From assembly GCA_913061265.1 (NCBI GenBank), contig CAJXVS010000004.1:310001-374000 (forward strand): a DNA stretch of 64,000 bases, read 5' to 3'. This document shows, piece after piece, positions 35,679-44,275 of the stretch; position 1 is the first letter of the stretch, and every line of letters begins with the position of its first letter. Both the position numbers and the translations under genes were made by a program. Under the pieces are notes generated by a model. That model ran no database searches. It was given only the letters and a program-made list of their open reading frames with translations, and was not told the origin of the DNA. Origin of the DNA: an uncultured Halobacteriovorax sp. Its GTDB lineage: Bacteria > Bdellovibrionota > Bacteriovoracia > Bacteriovoracales > Bacteriovoracaceae.

Positions 35679-36359
35679 CTACTTTTTGAAGTAGAGCCTA
35701 GGGTCAAGTGCCCAGCGGTCTAACTTGAGGTTCTTGTCTTCTATGCTGTAGCGCTGCAGCTTCTTATCGAGACCTTCCAGTCTGATTTCTAAGTCTTTGA
35801 AATTTCTCAAACTGGTGGTCTTATCTTCTTCAAGAGAGCCGATTTGATCTCTCCATTCGGCTTCTAATTTGTCTCTTAGGATCTGATATCTCGCGTTAAC
35901 ACTGTTCACTTTCTCTATAAAGCTGTCTAAAGATTTTTGCTCACGACGAAGCTTTCCACTTAACGCTAAGCGCTTTTTCAAAAGAATGTCGATTAGACTC
36001 TTTCCCATCTTGATATTGTTAAAGAGGTCTATTGAATAAAACTTCAAATAAGCACCTACCGAAAGAAAAACCTTAGTCTTACAGAAGTTGATCGAAGGAA
36101 CTTTAAATAGCAGATAATCATTCGACTTCCCTACGAGATAGGCCTTACATCTTTTGCTTGAATCTCTTTCATCCCAAAACTCAACCTTATCTTTAACGTT
36201 AAGATACTTAACATTTCCAAAATCAATCTTAATTCTGAGTAGGTCTGCTTTAAAATTTATTCTTGAAGCTCTTCCCGAAAAAATAGCAACATCATCTTCA
36301 CCAAAAACATTTTGAGAAGTTAGAAAGATGAAAAGAAGTGCGAATGAAATTAATTTCAT
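35679..36359 (-). CDS. Exported protein with C-terminal coiled coil, unknown function
   Basis: A 226-residue protein with a signal peptide (residues 1-20, ending NVFGED). A small beta-rich part (about 25-105) contains the segments SRINFKADLLRIKIDF and VFLSVGAYLKFYSID. A helical coiled-coil region (about 118-205) rich in Lys, Glu and Leu follows. Two Cys residues in the beta part (KRCKAY and NFCKTK) could form a disulfide. I recognise no family. It may be a periplasmic scaffold or adaptor. Confidence 0.65.
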   Translation of the reverse strand: MKLISFALLFIFLTSQNVFGEDDVAIFSGRASRINFKADLLRIKIDFGNVKYLNVKDKVEFWDERDSSKRCKAYLVGKSNDYLLFKVPSINFCKTKVFLSVGAYLKFYSIDLFNNIKMGKSLIDILLKKRLALSGKLRREQKSLDSFIEKVNSVNARYQILRDKLEAEWRDQIGSLEEDKTTSLRNFKDLEIRLEGLDKKLQRYSIEDKNLKLDRWALDPRLYFKK

Positions 36360-36419
36360 TCTTCCATTATGCCCCAGCCCTGAATTTAGCGCTAGGTTGG
36401 ATTCATTTACTTGAGTTTT

Positions 36420-37103
36420 CTATTCAGGCTTTTTCTTTTGGAGAATGATGCTTGTTGTATAGTTACCTTGATGAACCGGCTCTTCATATTTAAGCACTCT
36501 CATTCCAGGGAACATGGTAAGTAGTTCTGCTTCACGAAGCAGGTAACGCTTATCATAATTTTCGTTACCTTTAACCTTTCTTTGATTATCAGTATGACTT
36601 TCATAAATAAGAATCCCTCCGGGCTTTAACCACTCAACCATTCTTTTATTCAGGGATCTATCCACATAGTAAAAACAGACCACAGCATCTAAAGTATTCT
36701 TTGGAATTCTATAGTTATTTAAGGAGGCCACTACCGTATTTATACGAACTCCAAACTCTCTGGCCAAGAGCCTAGCCTTCTTAACTGCAACAGATGAAAT
36801 ATCAACACCAGTCACTTTATATCCTTTTCTCGCTAGGAATACGGCATTTCGCCCCTCGCCCATTCCCATGTCTAAGACTCTAGAGCCTGCAGGAATATAG
36901 TTATAATTGAGTGACAAGAATTTTGCGGGGGTTTTACCAAAGACATATTCATCGTTGTTATATTTTTTATCCCAATAAGTTTTTACTTCCTTACCTTTCT
37001 TAGTTCCAGATAAGAGTTCAAATCGCCCACCAGACTGAGAGCCACGATCTTGGGCAAATAGAGTTAAAGAAGTAAAAAGGAAAATGAGGGAAAATTTATA
37101 CAT
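36420..37103 (-). CDS. TehB-like SAM methyltransferase with an apparent signal peptide
   Basis: A class I methyltransferase of 227 residues. Motif I is RVLDMGMGEGRNAVFLA and the acidic motif II is VTGVDISSVAV. Motif IV is DAVVCFYYVDR and a late motif is LKPGGILIYESHT. The layout resembles TehB/thiopurine-type small-molecule methyltransferases. The first 17 residues (MYKFSLIFLFTSLTLFA) look like a cleavable export signal, which is unusual because SAM is cytoplasmic. A shorter start without the signal is not obvious, since the next Met is well inside the fold. Substrate unknown. Confidence 0.75.
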   Translation of the reverse strand: MYKFSLIFLFTSLTLFAQDRGSQSGGRFELLSGTKKGKEVKTYWDKKYNNDEYVFGKTPAKFLSLNYNYIPAGSRVLDMGMGEGRNAVFLARKGYKVTGVDISSVAVKKARLLAREFGVRINTVVASLNNYRIPKNTLDAVVCFYYVDRSLNKRMVEWLKPGGILIYESHTDNQRKVKGNENYDKRYLLREAELLTMFPGMRVLKYEEPVHQGNYTTSIILQKKKPE

Positions 37104-37126
37104 AGTTTTTTATAGAAGATTTTAGC

Positions 37127-37537
37127 TTAGGATGCAACTTCTTCAGAGGCCTGTTGAGATACATCTAGCTCAGCATCCAAATAGAGAGATAAAGTATCAA
37201 AGCTCCCTTTTAACTCTTTTACATCTTTGGAAGTTTTATCTTGAACAGTAGCTGGCATATCTTCAGTTGAGTAAAGATACCACTTTAAATTATCTACCAA
37301 CGTATAGTAAGAGTCTAAACAGCCAATAAGTTCAGGAGAGAGAAGCTTCAAGTCTGAGAAAGTAATCGTATCATAACGACTCTTGAAGACTTCCTTAAAG
37401 TGTTCTCGAGTTCTTTTTACAGCGAATGTCGCCATATATTCTTTTCTTCTTTCAACAATTCTTTCATACAGTCTTTTAGAATCAAGTTTCAAGATTGTTA
37501 AGATACTTTTGCGAATTTCAAAGTTAGAATCACTCAT
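37127..37537 (-). CDS. Small helical cytoplasmic protein, unknown
   Basis: An unrecognised 136-residue protein, strongly charged and predicted mostly helical, with no signal or membrane segment. A basic N-terminal half (ILKLDSKRLYERIVERRKEY) is followed by an acidic C-terminal tail. It lies 7 bases after the stop of the gene at 37545-38000, so the pair is probably co-transcribed and may act together. No motif suggests a function. Confidence 0.6.
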   Translation of the reverse strand: MSDSNFEIRKSILTILKLDSKRLYERIVERRKEYMATFAVKRTREHFKEVFKSRYDTITFSDLKLLSPELIGCLDSYYTLVDNLKWYLYSTEDMPATVQDKTSKDVKELKGSFDTLSLYLDAELDVSQQASEEVAS

Positions 37538-37544
37538 CTATCAC

Positions 37545-38000
37545 CTATGCCATTGCTGGAAGTTTTGCTCTAGAACCACCTGGCCAGCGTTTAACTGTAC
37601 CTAGCTCTGAAAAGTAGTGTGAAGCGATATTAGCTGCAATATTCTTAAAACTCATCGGAAGTGCATAATGAAAATAAGACCTATTCTTTTCTAATTTATA
37701 AGAAATAGATATTTTACCAAACGACGAAACATCAAACATACAAAATTTTTGGTTCACTAAAGCAAAATCCAAAAAACTTCTTCTCGTCATTTCTAATCCT
37801 TTTAGACTTGTTAAGTCCGCAGTTATAGAAATGATAAATTGTTTTTTAGCTTTCGCAATATTGGCAAGCTCTCTTGGAACAATCGGAACAAGAGTGATGT
37901 TGAACTTATTCAACACTTGACCTAAAGCAAAGAAAGTTTGCGGAAGCTTACTAGTATATTGAACGTAAAAAATATAATGTTCTTGGTCGTCACTATTCAT
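37545..38000 (-). CDS. Unknown cytoplasmic protein, first of a two-gene unit
   Basis: A 151-residue soluble protein of alpha/beta character that I do not recognise. Strands alternate with helices (for example YIFYVQYTS, FNITLVPIVP, QFIISITADL), which suggests a receiver- or STAS-like small alpha/beta domain, but no catalytic or phospho-acceptor residue stands out. It has no signal peptide. The following gene starts 7 bases after its stop. Confidence 0.6.
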   Translation of the reverse strand: MNSDDQEHYIFYVQYTSKLPQTFFALGQVLNKFNITLVPIVPRELANIAKAKKQFIISITADLTSLKGLEMTRRSFLDFALVNQKFCMFDVSSFGKISISYKLEKNRSYFHYALPMSFKNIAANIASHYFSELGTVKRWPGGSRAKLPAMA

Positions 38001-38044
38001 AAGTAACGTATCGGAATACTCGAAAATAAATTAAGATTAGTTGA

Positions 38045-38818
38045 CTAAACTTCTTTAGATTTAAAACTGGCTAAAAGTGCCGATAGTGCTAGTCCTAGCA
38101 AGAGAGATACACCAAAGCCACCTGGTGGGCCTTTGCGATCATTATCGTCCCCAGAAATAAAAGCAACTGATCCACAACTCGAATATTCCTCAGTTGTTGT
38201 CGAGCCCGCTAGCGGCGAGACATAGCCTATTGATTGTCTATACAAAGTCTCCGAGACGACAGCATTCACACCTTGAACGTCATCCCACTGAAGAGTACTT
38301 ATATTACTAGCATAAGCTCCCATGATAGCGCTCTGAAAAGAGTGATCAAGCCCCAGAGTGTGGCCCATTTCATGTAAGATCGTTTTATCTAAAAGTCCAT
38401 TTTCGTTATTTTTTAGTGAAGGCATATTTCCATTTAAGATAATTTCAGTTCGAACCATATGAGGACCGCTGGTATACCTGATTGTGATTGCGAGAGTTTG
38501 AGTCGGGTCATAGCCTGTTTCAGCACCGAAGTTATCAGACCATCTTATGTAGTTTCCAGAGTAGGATCCGGTAACAATAACGCCAGAGTTAAAGCTCCAA
38601 AGATCTCTCCCTGCAGCACCTTCCCATGCATTTTCTGAGTTACCAACAATTTGCGAAAGTTCAGGTCCATCATTCGGGTCCGTCACAAACTTGTTCACTC
38701 CTATTGGTAAAGAGCCCCAATAGAAACCGTTATTAAAGTCACTTGTATACTCAAACGTGTGTGCGCTTGTGATTGTCATCACTGAAAGTAATACAAGCTT
38801 GAAGAAATTCTTCTTCAA
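38045..38818 (-). CDS. Secreted matrixin-like zinc metalloprotease with C-terminal membrane tail
   Basis: A 257-residue protein with an N-terminal signal peptide (residues 1-20) and a zinc-protease site HEMGHTLGLDH (about residues 115-125), the metzincin HExxHxxGxxH motif. A downstream Met in SAIMGAYAS could be the Met-turn. The C-terminus reads GPPGGFG followed by a hydrophobic stretch LLLGLALSALLASF and a charged end KSKEV. This resembles a sorting tail of the GlyGly-CTERM kind. The start is TTG with AAGGA seven bases upstream. It probably cleaves extracellular or prey protein substrates; that role is inference. Confidence 0.82.
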   Translation of the reverse strand: MKKNFFKLVLLSVMTITSAHTFEYTSDFNNGFYWGSLPIGVNKFVTDPNDGPELSQIVGNSENAWEGAAGRDLWSFNSGVIVTGSYSGNYIRWSDNFGAETGYDPTQTLAITIRYTSGPHMVRTEIILNGNMPSLKNNENGLLDKTILHEMGHTLGLDHSFQSAIMGAYASNISTLQWDDVQGVNAVVSETLYRQSIGYVSPLAGSTTTEEYSSCGSVAFISGDDNDRKGPPGGFGVSLLLGLALSALLASFKSKEV

Positions 38819-38848
38819 TACAACATCCTTGTCTATAGGGTTTCCTTC

Positions 38849-39244
38849 CTAGAAGCCCTGTGTCTCTATTTCCCCCAGCTGTGAAGCTGAACAGATATAA
38901 TTCCCTCTTAGCTCGACTTCATATTGCTTTCCTTCCTGGAATGCGGTGGGTCCGTGCTTTAGAGTTTGAATCATTAAATTATTTTCGACGGAACCTCTAA
39001 TGGTCTCATCATTTTTAAAATAGACATCGATTTTTTTTAACTGATTAAAAGCTTGTTTAGAGAAAGAAGGAGCCTCAGCGTTTGCAATTTTCGTTACTGT
39101 TCCAACGAACTTTTTTGGGCATTTAACATTGAGCTTCATCATAGCGTGAGCGGTATTGGAATTAAGCGCAAACAGAATCGCAAGAGAGAGAGAAATTGCT
39201 ATCTGTTTTTTCGAAAAGTGCTTCGTCCCTAAGGCTCCTTTCAT
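38849..39244 (-). CDS. Small secreted protein of unknown function
   Basis: A 131-residue protein with a signal peptide preceded by an extended basic N-terminus (hydrophobic core about residues 14-28, cleavage near NTAHA). Two Cys residues remain after cleavage (VKCPKK and NYICSA), possibly disulfide-bonded. The mature part is basic and beta-rich with no recognised family. It is followed after 30 bases by the metalloprotease gene on the same strand. A long leader with nested inverted repeats precedes it. Confidence 0.6.
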   Translation of the reverse strand: MKGALGTKHFSKKQIAISLSLAILFALNSNTAHAMMKLNVKCPKKFVGTVTKIANAEAPSFSKQAFNQLKKIDVYFKNDETIRGSVENNLMIQTLKHGPTAFQEGKQYEVELRGNYICSASQLGEIETQGF

Positions 39245-39329
39245 CTAAATCATCCTTGATCACTACAGCCTCCTTCCTTGGTGGCTTGATACTTATTAGT
39301 ATTGCAGATATCGTGCCATAAATCATGAG

Positions 39330-39424
39330 GGCATAAGTAGCCGATAGGTGCTCTGTAAGGGGCTTTCAGGCTCCACTTCGCCAGAGTCATTAAGGTGGGT
39401 ATGCTTTAAAATTAAGAGCTTATG
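39330..39424 (-). ncRNA. Putative structured leader RNA upstream of the small secreted protein gene
   Basis: Three nested inverted repeats lie in a gene-free stretch: GCATA (39331-39335) with TATGC (39400-39404), CTCTG (39351-39355) with CAGAG (39382-39386), and GGGGC (39359-39363) with GCTCC (39370-39374, one G-U pair, six-base loop). CATAAG (39332-39337) can instead pair with CTTATG (39419-39424), giving a rival fold. Both flanking genes are on the minus strand, so it would be the 5' leader of the gene starting at 39244. It matches no RNA family I know, including GEMM, TPP or cobalamin. Confidence 0.4.
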
Positions 39425-39505
39425 TAGGGGCAAAGTGGAACTAAGTTTTGACTCCTAAACCTATGTTTAGAAATGTGAATTACTGTGATTTACTTACGGA
39501 AATGA

Positions 39506-40198
39506 TTACCAATCCTTATCTTCAAATAGGCGACTGTAACACTCGGAGGTTGATGGTAAAACTTCTTTTGAGCTTCTCAACAGGGTACTTTCTAGGTCTT
39601 CTTTGGTGTCAATATCCGACCACTCATTCAAAACTTTGACCTTTAAATTGAGATTACGGCACCTTGAGATAAGGGCCTCTACAACACTTTCATCTTCTTT
39701 CTTCTCGCTAATAAATCCAAAGATTTCATCGTTCTTTGCTTTAGACCCAAGGTAGTAGAAACCTCCATCTTTGTCTGGTCCAATAAAAACATCAGCCTCT
39801 TCTATATTTTGTTTTTTAATATGAGAGAAAGGAAAATCAGGAATGTCAGTTCCTGTGAGATGAACAAAAGTTTCTCCATCTTCCCTAAAGCGAACATCTT
39901 CAAATATATCAGAGAGCCTCTCGAAGAAGGGCTTTTCTTTTTGAAAGTAAAACTGGAAGTCGAGGATCTGGCACTTCAAAAACATTTGTTTAAAGTAATC
40001 TTCTGTTTGAGAAATAGCTGGAGCTCCGTAAAAGAACAAAGGCGCTTTAGCTGTATGCTTTCTAAAGTTACTAAAGAAATCGTCTATAAATGAATTATAT
40101 AATTCATAGGCTTCTTCTTGTCCTACAACAGCTGCAAGGCGAGTTTTTGAATACCCTTCAACTGGGCGTTTACCTATTACGGCGAAGACTTGTTTCAT
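39506..40198 (-). CDS. DUF2064/GT-A-fold nucleotidyl- or glycosyltransferase-like protein
   Basis: A 230-residue protein with a nucleotide-sugar fold. Near the N-terminus it has IGKRPVEGYSKTRLA, resembling the LxGRxxxGKTRL start of DUF2064/TIGR04282 proteins. It also has HLTGTDIPDFP, with a probable metal Asp, and GPDKDGGFYYLG, which is characteristic of this family. The family has been linked to arsenosugar and other glycoside synthesis in some bacteria, but the role here is unknown. It has no signal peptide. A bidirectional terminator lies just upstream, separating it from groEL. Confidence 0.75.
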   Translation of the reverse strand: MKQVFAVIGKRPVEGYSKTRLAAVVGQEEAYELYNSFIDDFFSNFRKHTAKAPLFFYGAPAISQTEDYFKQMFLKCQILDFQFYFQKEKPFFERLSDIFEDVRFREDGETFVHLTGTDIPDFPFSHIKKQNIEEADVFIGPDKDGGFYYLGSKAKNDEIFGFISEKKEDESVVEALISRCRNLNLKVKVLNEWSDIDTKEDLESTLLRSSKEVLPSTSECYSRLFEDKDW

Positions 40199-40224
40199 TT
40201 GAGTATTATATCAGGATTTTGGAT

Positions 40225-40260
40225 AAAAAAAAGGGAGGTACGAGACCTCCCAATTTTTTT
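40225..40260. terminator. Bidirectional rho-independent terminator downstream of groEL
   Basis: A perfect 7-bp stem GGGAGGT (40233-40239) / ACCTCCC (40245-40251) is flanked by an A-run on the left (40225-40232, a T-run on the minus strand) and a T-run on the right (40254-40260). It can stop transcription from groEL on the minus strand and any plus-strand read-through. It leaves only 26 bases before the start of the gene at 40198. Confidence 0.8.
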
Positions 40261-40335
40261 AAATTTCTTTGAACTAGCCCCTCTGCGAGGCCAGTCGGTA
40301 AGCCGGAGTTGGCTTTGGCCAACTCCTCTTTCCGA

Positions 40336-41997
<1,662 letters not shown>

Positions 41998-42014
41998 TTA
42001 CATTTGTGAGCAAG

Positions 42015-42034
42015 GTTAAACCTCGCGGTTTAAC
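42015..42034. repeat. Intercistronic inverted repeat between groES and groEL
   Basis: A perfect stem GTTAAACC (42015-42022) / GGTTTAAC (42027-42034) with a four-base loop overlaps the first base of the groES stop codon on the minus strand. There is no T-run after it, so it is not a terminator; it may stabilise or process the groES message. Confidence 0.55.
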
Positions 42035-42321
42035 TACTGAATGATTCCAAATACATCACTTTCTTTCATGATGAGGTAATCATTTGCTTCTACTTTAACT
42101 TCTGTTCCTGCGTACTTTCCAAAAAGTACTGTATCACCTGGCTTAACTTCTAAGGCGCGGAATGATCCGTCTTCCTTTAAGTAACCTGGGCCTACAGAGA
42201 TAACTTTCCCTTGAGCAGGCTTTTCAGCGTTGTTATCAGGAATAATAATTCCACCAGCTGTCTTCTTCTCTTCTTCAAGTCTTTCAACGAGAACTCTATC
42301 TTGTAATGGTCTCACTTCCAT
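42034..42321 (-). CDS. groES: 10-kDa co-chaperonin GroES
   Basis: The 95-residue lid of the GroEL chaperonin. It has the expected [25 protein letters not shown] start, the mobile-loop region around KTAGG, and the C-terminal [22 protein letters not shown] has GGAGGAA upstream. I looked for a CIRCE operator (TTAGCACTC-N9-GAGTGCTAA) in the upstream gap and did not find one. Heat regulation, if any, must use another mechanism, such as a heat-shock sigma factor. Confidence 0.97.
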   Translation of the reverse strand: MEVRPLQDRVLVERLEEEKKTAGGIIIPDNNAEKPAQGKVISVGPGYLKEDGSFRALEVKPGDTVLFGKYAGTEVKVEANDYLIMKESDVFGIIQ

Positions 42322-42497
42322 ACTTCCTCCGTTTATGCAGATATACTGCGATGTTTCATAGGTTTAGTTTTAACAGTTTGTGACAATGTAATATCGCTTT
42401 GATGAGTGTCAAGGGTGGCCTAGCAAACTAAATTACATGGTCCCTTGCCCTCAGGCACTAACATGCTGTAATTTCACCATATAAAGAGGAACACTCA

Positions 42498-44264
42498 TTG
42501 CGACGCATTAAAAATACTTTTTCAACTCTCCTAAAACCTTCACTTTTTAAAGCTGTTTTTAAGAATCAAGTTACTGAAGAGAGGACCTATTTCATCCTTA
42601 CGATTCTTACGGGAGTCATTGCTGGAGTAGTTGCAGTAGCCCTTAATAAGTCAGTTCATGTCTTAACCGATTTCTTTAATTCGGATCAACCCTTTACCCT
42701 CAGAACAACCCTACTAGCTGGAACTGCCATCTTTATTAGTGGCTGGTTAACAACAAGGAAATTTCCTTCTACTGCTGGATCAGGAATCCCTGGTGTTCGT
42801 GTAGCGCTTGCCGTCTATCACGGAAAAATCAGCATTGGGTCTACTATAGCCAAGTTCTTTACAACGATCTTAAGCCTCTCTTCAGGTTTCTCTCTTGGTA
42901 GAGAAGGGCCAACCGTTGCTATTGCTAGTGGATTTGGATCAGCACTTGGAAGCTACTTTCACTTATCTAAAAACAAAGTAAAGGCCCTTGTGGCTGTGGG
43001 AGCTTCTGGTGGCATCGCTGCCGCCTTCAACACGCCAATCTCTGCCGTTGTCTTCACCTTAGAAGAAATCATAGGGGATTTAAATGCAAAGATGCTTGGC
43101 TCTATTATTATTTCATCAGTTGTAGCTTCTGTTACAGCTATTTTACTAACGGGTGATACTCACCCTTTTGTAGAACTTAACTATAAACTAAACTCTGTAA
43201 GTGAACTTATCTTTTATCTATTTATCGGAATCTCAGCTGCCTTAGTTGGGCCACTATGGGTTAAGTCAGTTTTAGCCGTTAGAAAATACAACTTAAGATT
43301 ATTATTTGGTCACAAGCTTACTAATATTATGCTTACCTTTTTAATCATTGCTGTTATTTCTCATCTAAACCCAAAGGTTTTAGGGTCTGGTCATCACACA
43401 ATTAGGGAAGCTCTTCTTTCACTCATCTTAGACTGGCGGGTGCTCCTAGGGATTTTCTCTTTGAAGTTTATCGCTACCGCTCTGTCATATGGCTCAAATG
43501 TTAGTGGTGGTCTATTCATGCCTACACTTTTAATGGGGGCAACTCTCGGAAGTTTAGTCGGTGCTTTAGGCGAAAATCTATTCCCTGAACTAGTTACCAA
43601 CTCAGGGGCCTTTGCTATTGTCGGAATGGGTGCATACTTTGCAGCAGTCATTAGAGCCCCAATGACTTCAGTCCTTATCGTTTTTGAACTTACTAGAGAT
43701 TATAATATTATCCTTCCTCTAATGATTGCTAACGGAACCGCCTATCTTATAAGTTTGCATATCCAAAAGGGCTCTGTTTACGAAATGATCTCTGAGCAAG
43801 ATGGTATTCATCTTCCCTCTCATGAGGATAACGAAGTATTAGAAACTCTTCATATCGAAGATGCCATGATCACTGATGTCTATACGCTAGAAGCAAGTCT
43901 AACGATTCAAAAAGCATCTGAGTTAATCGAAGATAAAAAGTACTCGGGGTTTCCCGTTGTTAAAAAAGGAGAACTTGTAGGTATGGTTTCTTCAAATGAC
44001 ATCCTTGCTTGTGTTACTAAAGGAGATCTAGATAGAGAGATCTTTGTTATATCTGAAAGAAAGGTTATTACTGTCTATCCCGATCAATCGCTACTAGTGG
44101 CCTTTCATAAGTTAAGAAGGTTTCATGTAAGCAGACTGCCTGTTGTTAGTAGAGTAAATAGAAGAAAAGTTCTCGGCATTATTACAGCAGAGAATATCGC
44201 TTCAAAGTTTGGCTATCATGTTACCCATGAAGATGATGATGAAAACACTGGTCTAAAAAGCTAG
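42498..44264 (+). CDS. ClC-family chloride channel/transporter with two CBS domains
   Basis: A 588-residue membrane protein with about ten to twelve helices. The ClC anion-pathway motifs are present: GSGIPGVR, GREGPTV with the gating Glu, and GGLFMPTLLMGATLG. Two C-terminal CBS domains (about residues 455-510 and 520-575) probably bind nucleotides and tune gating. The start is TTG with AAGAGGA seven bases upstream. Bacterial relatives usually exchange Cl- for H+; whether this is a channel or an antiporter is not certain. Confidence 0.92.
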   Translation: MRRIKNTFSTLLKPSLFKAVFKNQVTEERTYFILTILTGVIAGVVAVALNKSVHVLTDFFNSDQPFTLRTTLLAGTAIFISGWLTTRKFPSTAGSGIPGVRVALAVYHGKISIGSTIAKFFTTILSLSSGFSLGREGPTVAIASGFGSALGSYFHLSKNKVKALVAVGASGGIAAAFNTPISAVVFTLEEIIGDLNAKMLGSIIISSVVASVTAILLTGDTHPFVELNYKLNSVSELIFYLFIGISAALVGPLWVKSVLAVRKYNLRLLFGHKLTNIMLTFLIIAVISHLNPKVLGSGHHTIREALLSLILDWRVLLGIFSLKFIATALSYGSNVSGGLFMPTLLMGATLGSLVGALGENLFPELVTNSGAFAIVGMGAYFAAVIRAPMTSVLIVFELTRDYNIILPLMIANGTAYLISLHIQKGSVYEMISEQDGIHLPSHEDNEVLETLHIEDAMITDVYTLEASLTIQKASELIEDKKYSGFPVVKKGELVGMVSSNDILACVTKGDLDREIFVISERKVITVYPDQSLLVAFHKLRRFHVSRLPVVSRVNRRKVLGIITAENIASKFGYHVTHEDDDENTGLKS

Positions 44265-44275
44265 TCCTAAAGCAA

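Noticed and set aside
39330-39410. tRNA or tRNA-like gene
   Set aside because: Stem lengths and loops do not fit a cloverleaf and there is no T-loop GGTTCGA-type sequence.
39448-39639. 63-codon plus-strand frame near the structured region
   Set aside because: It mostly overlaps the 3' end of the minus-strand gene at 39506 and has no ribosome site or protein-like composition.
40305-40326. GGAGTTGGC/GCCAACTCC hairpin just after groEL as the terminator
   Set aside because: The stem is strong but no T-run follows on the minus strand; the hairpin at 40233-40251 with T-runs on both sides is the better terminator.
42322-42497. CIRCE operator before groES
   Set aside because: TTAGCACTC and its mirror copy are not present in the gap; only a short GCAG/CTGC repeat is seen.
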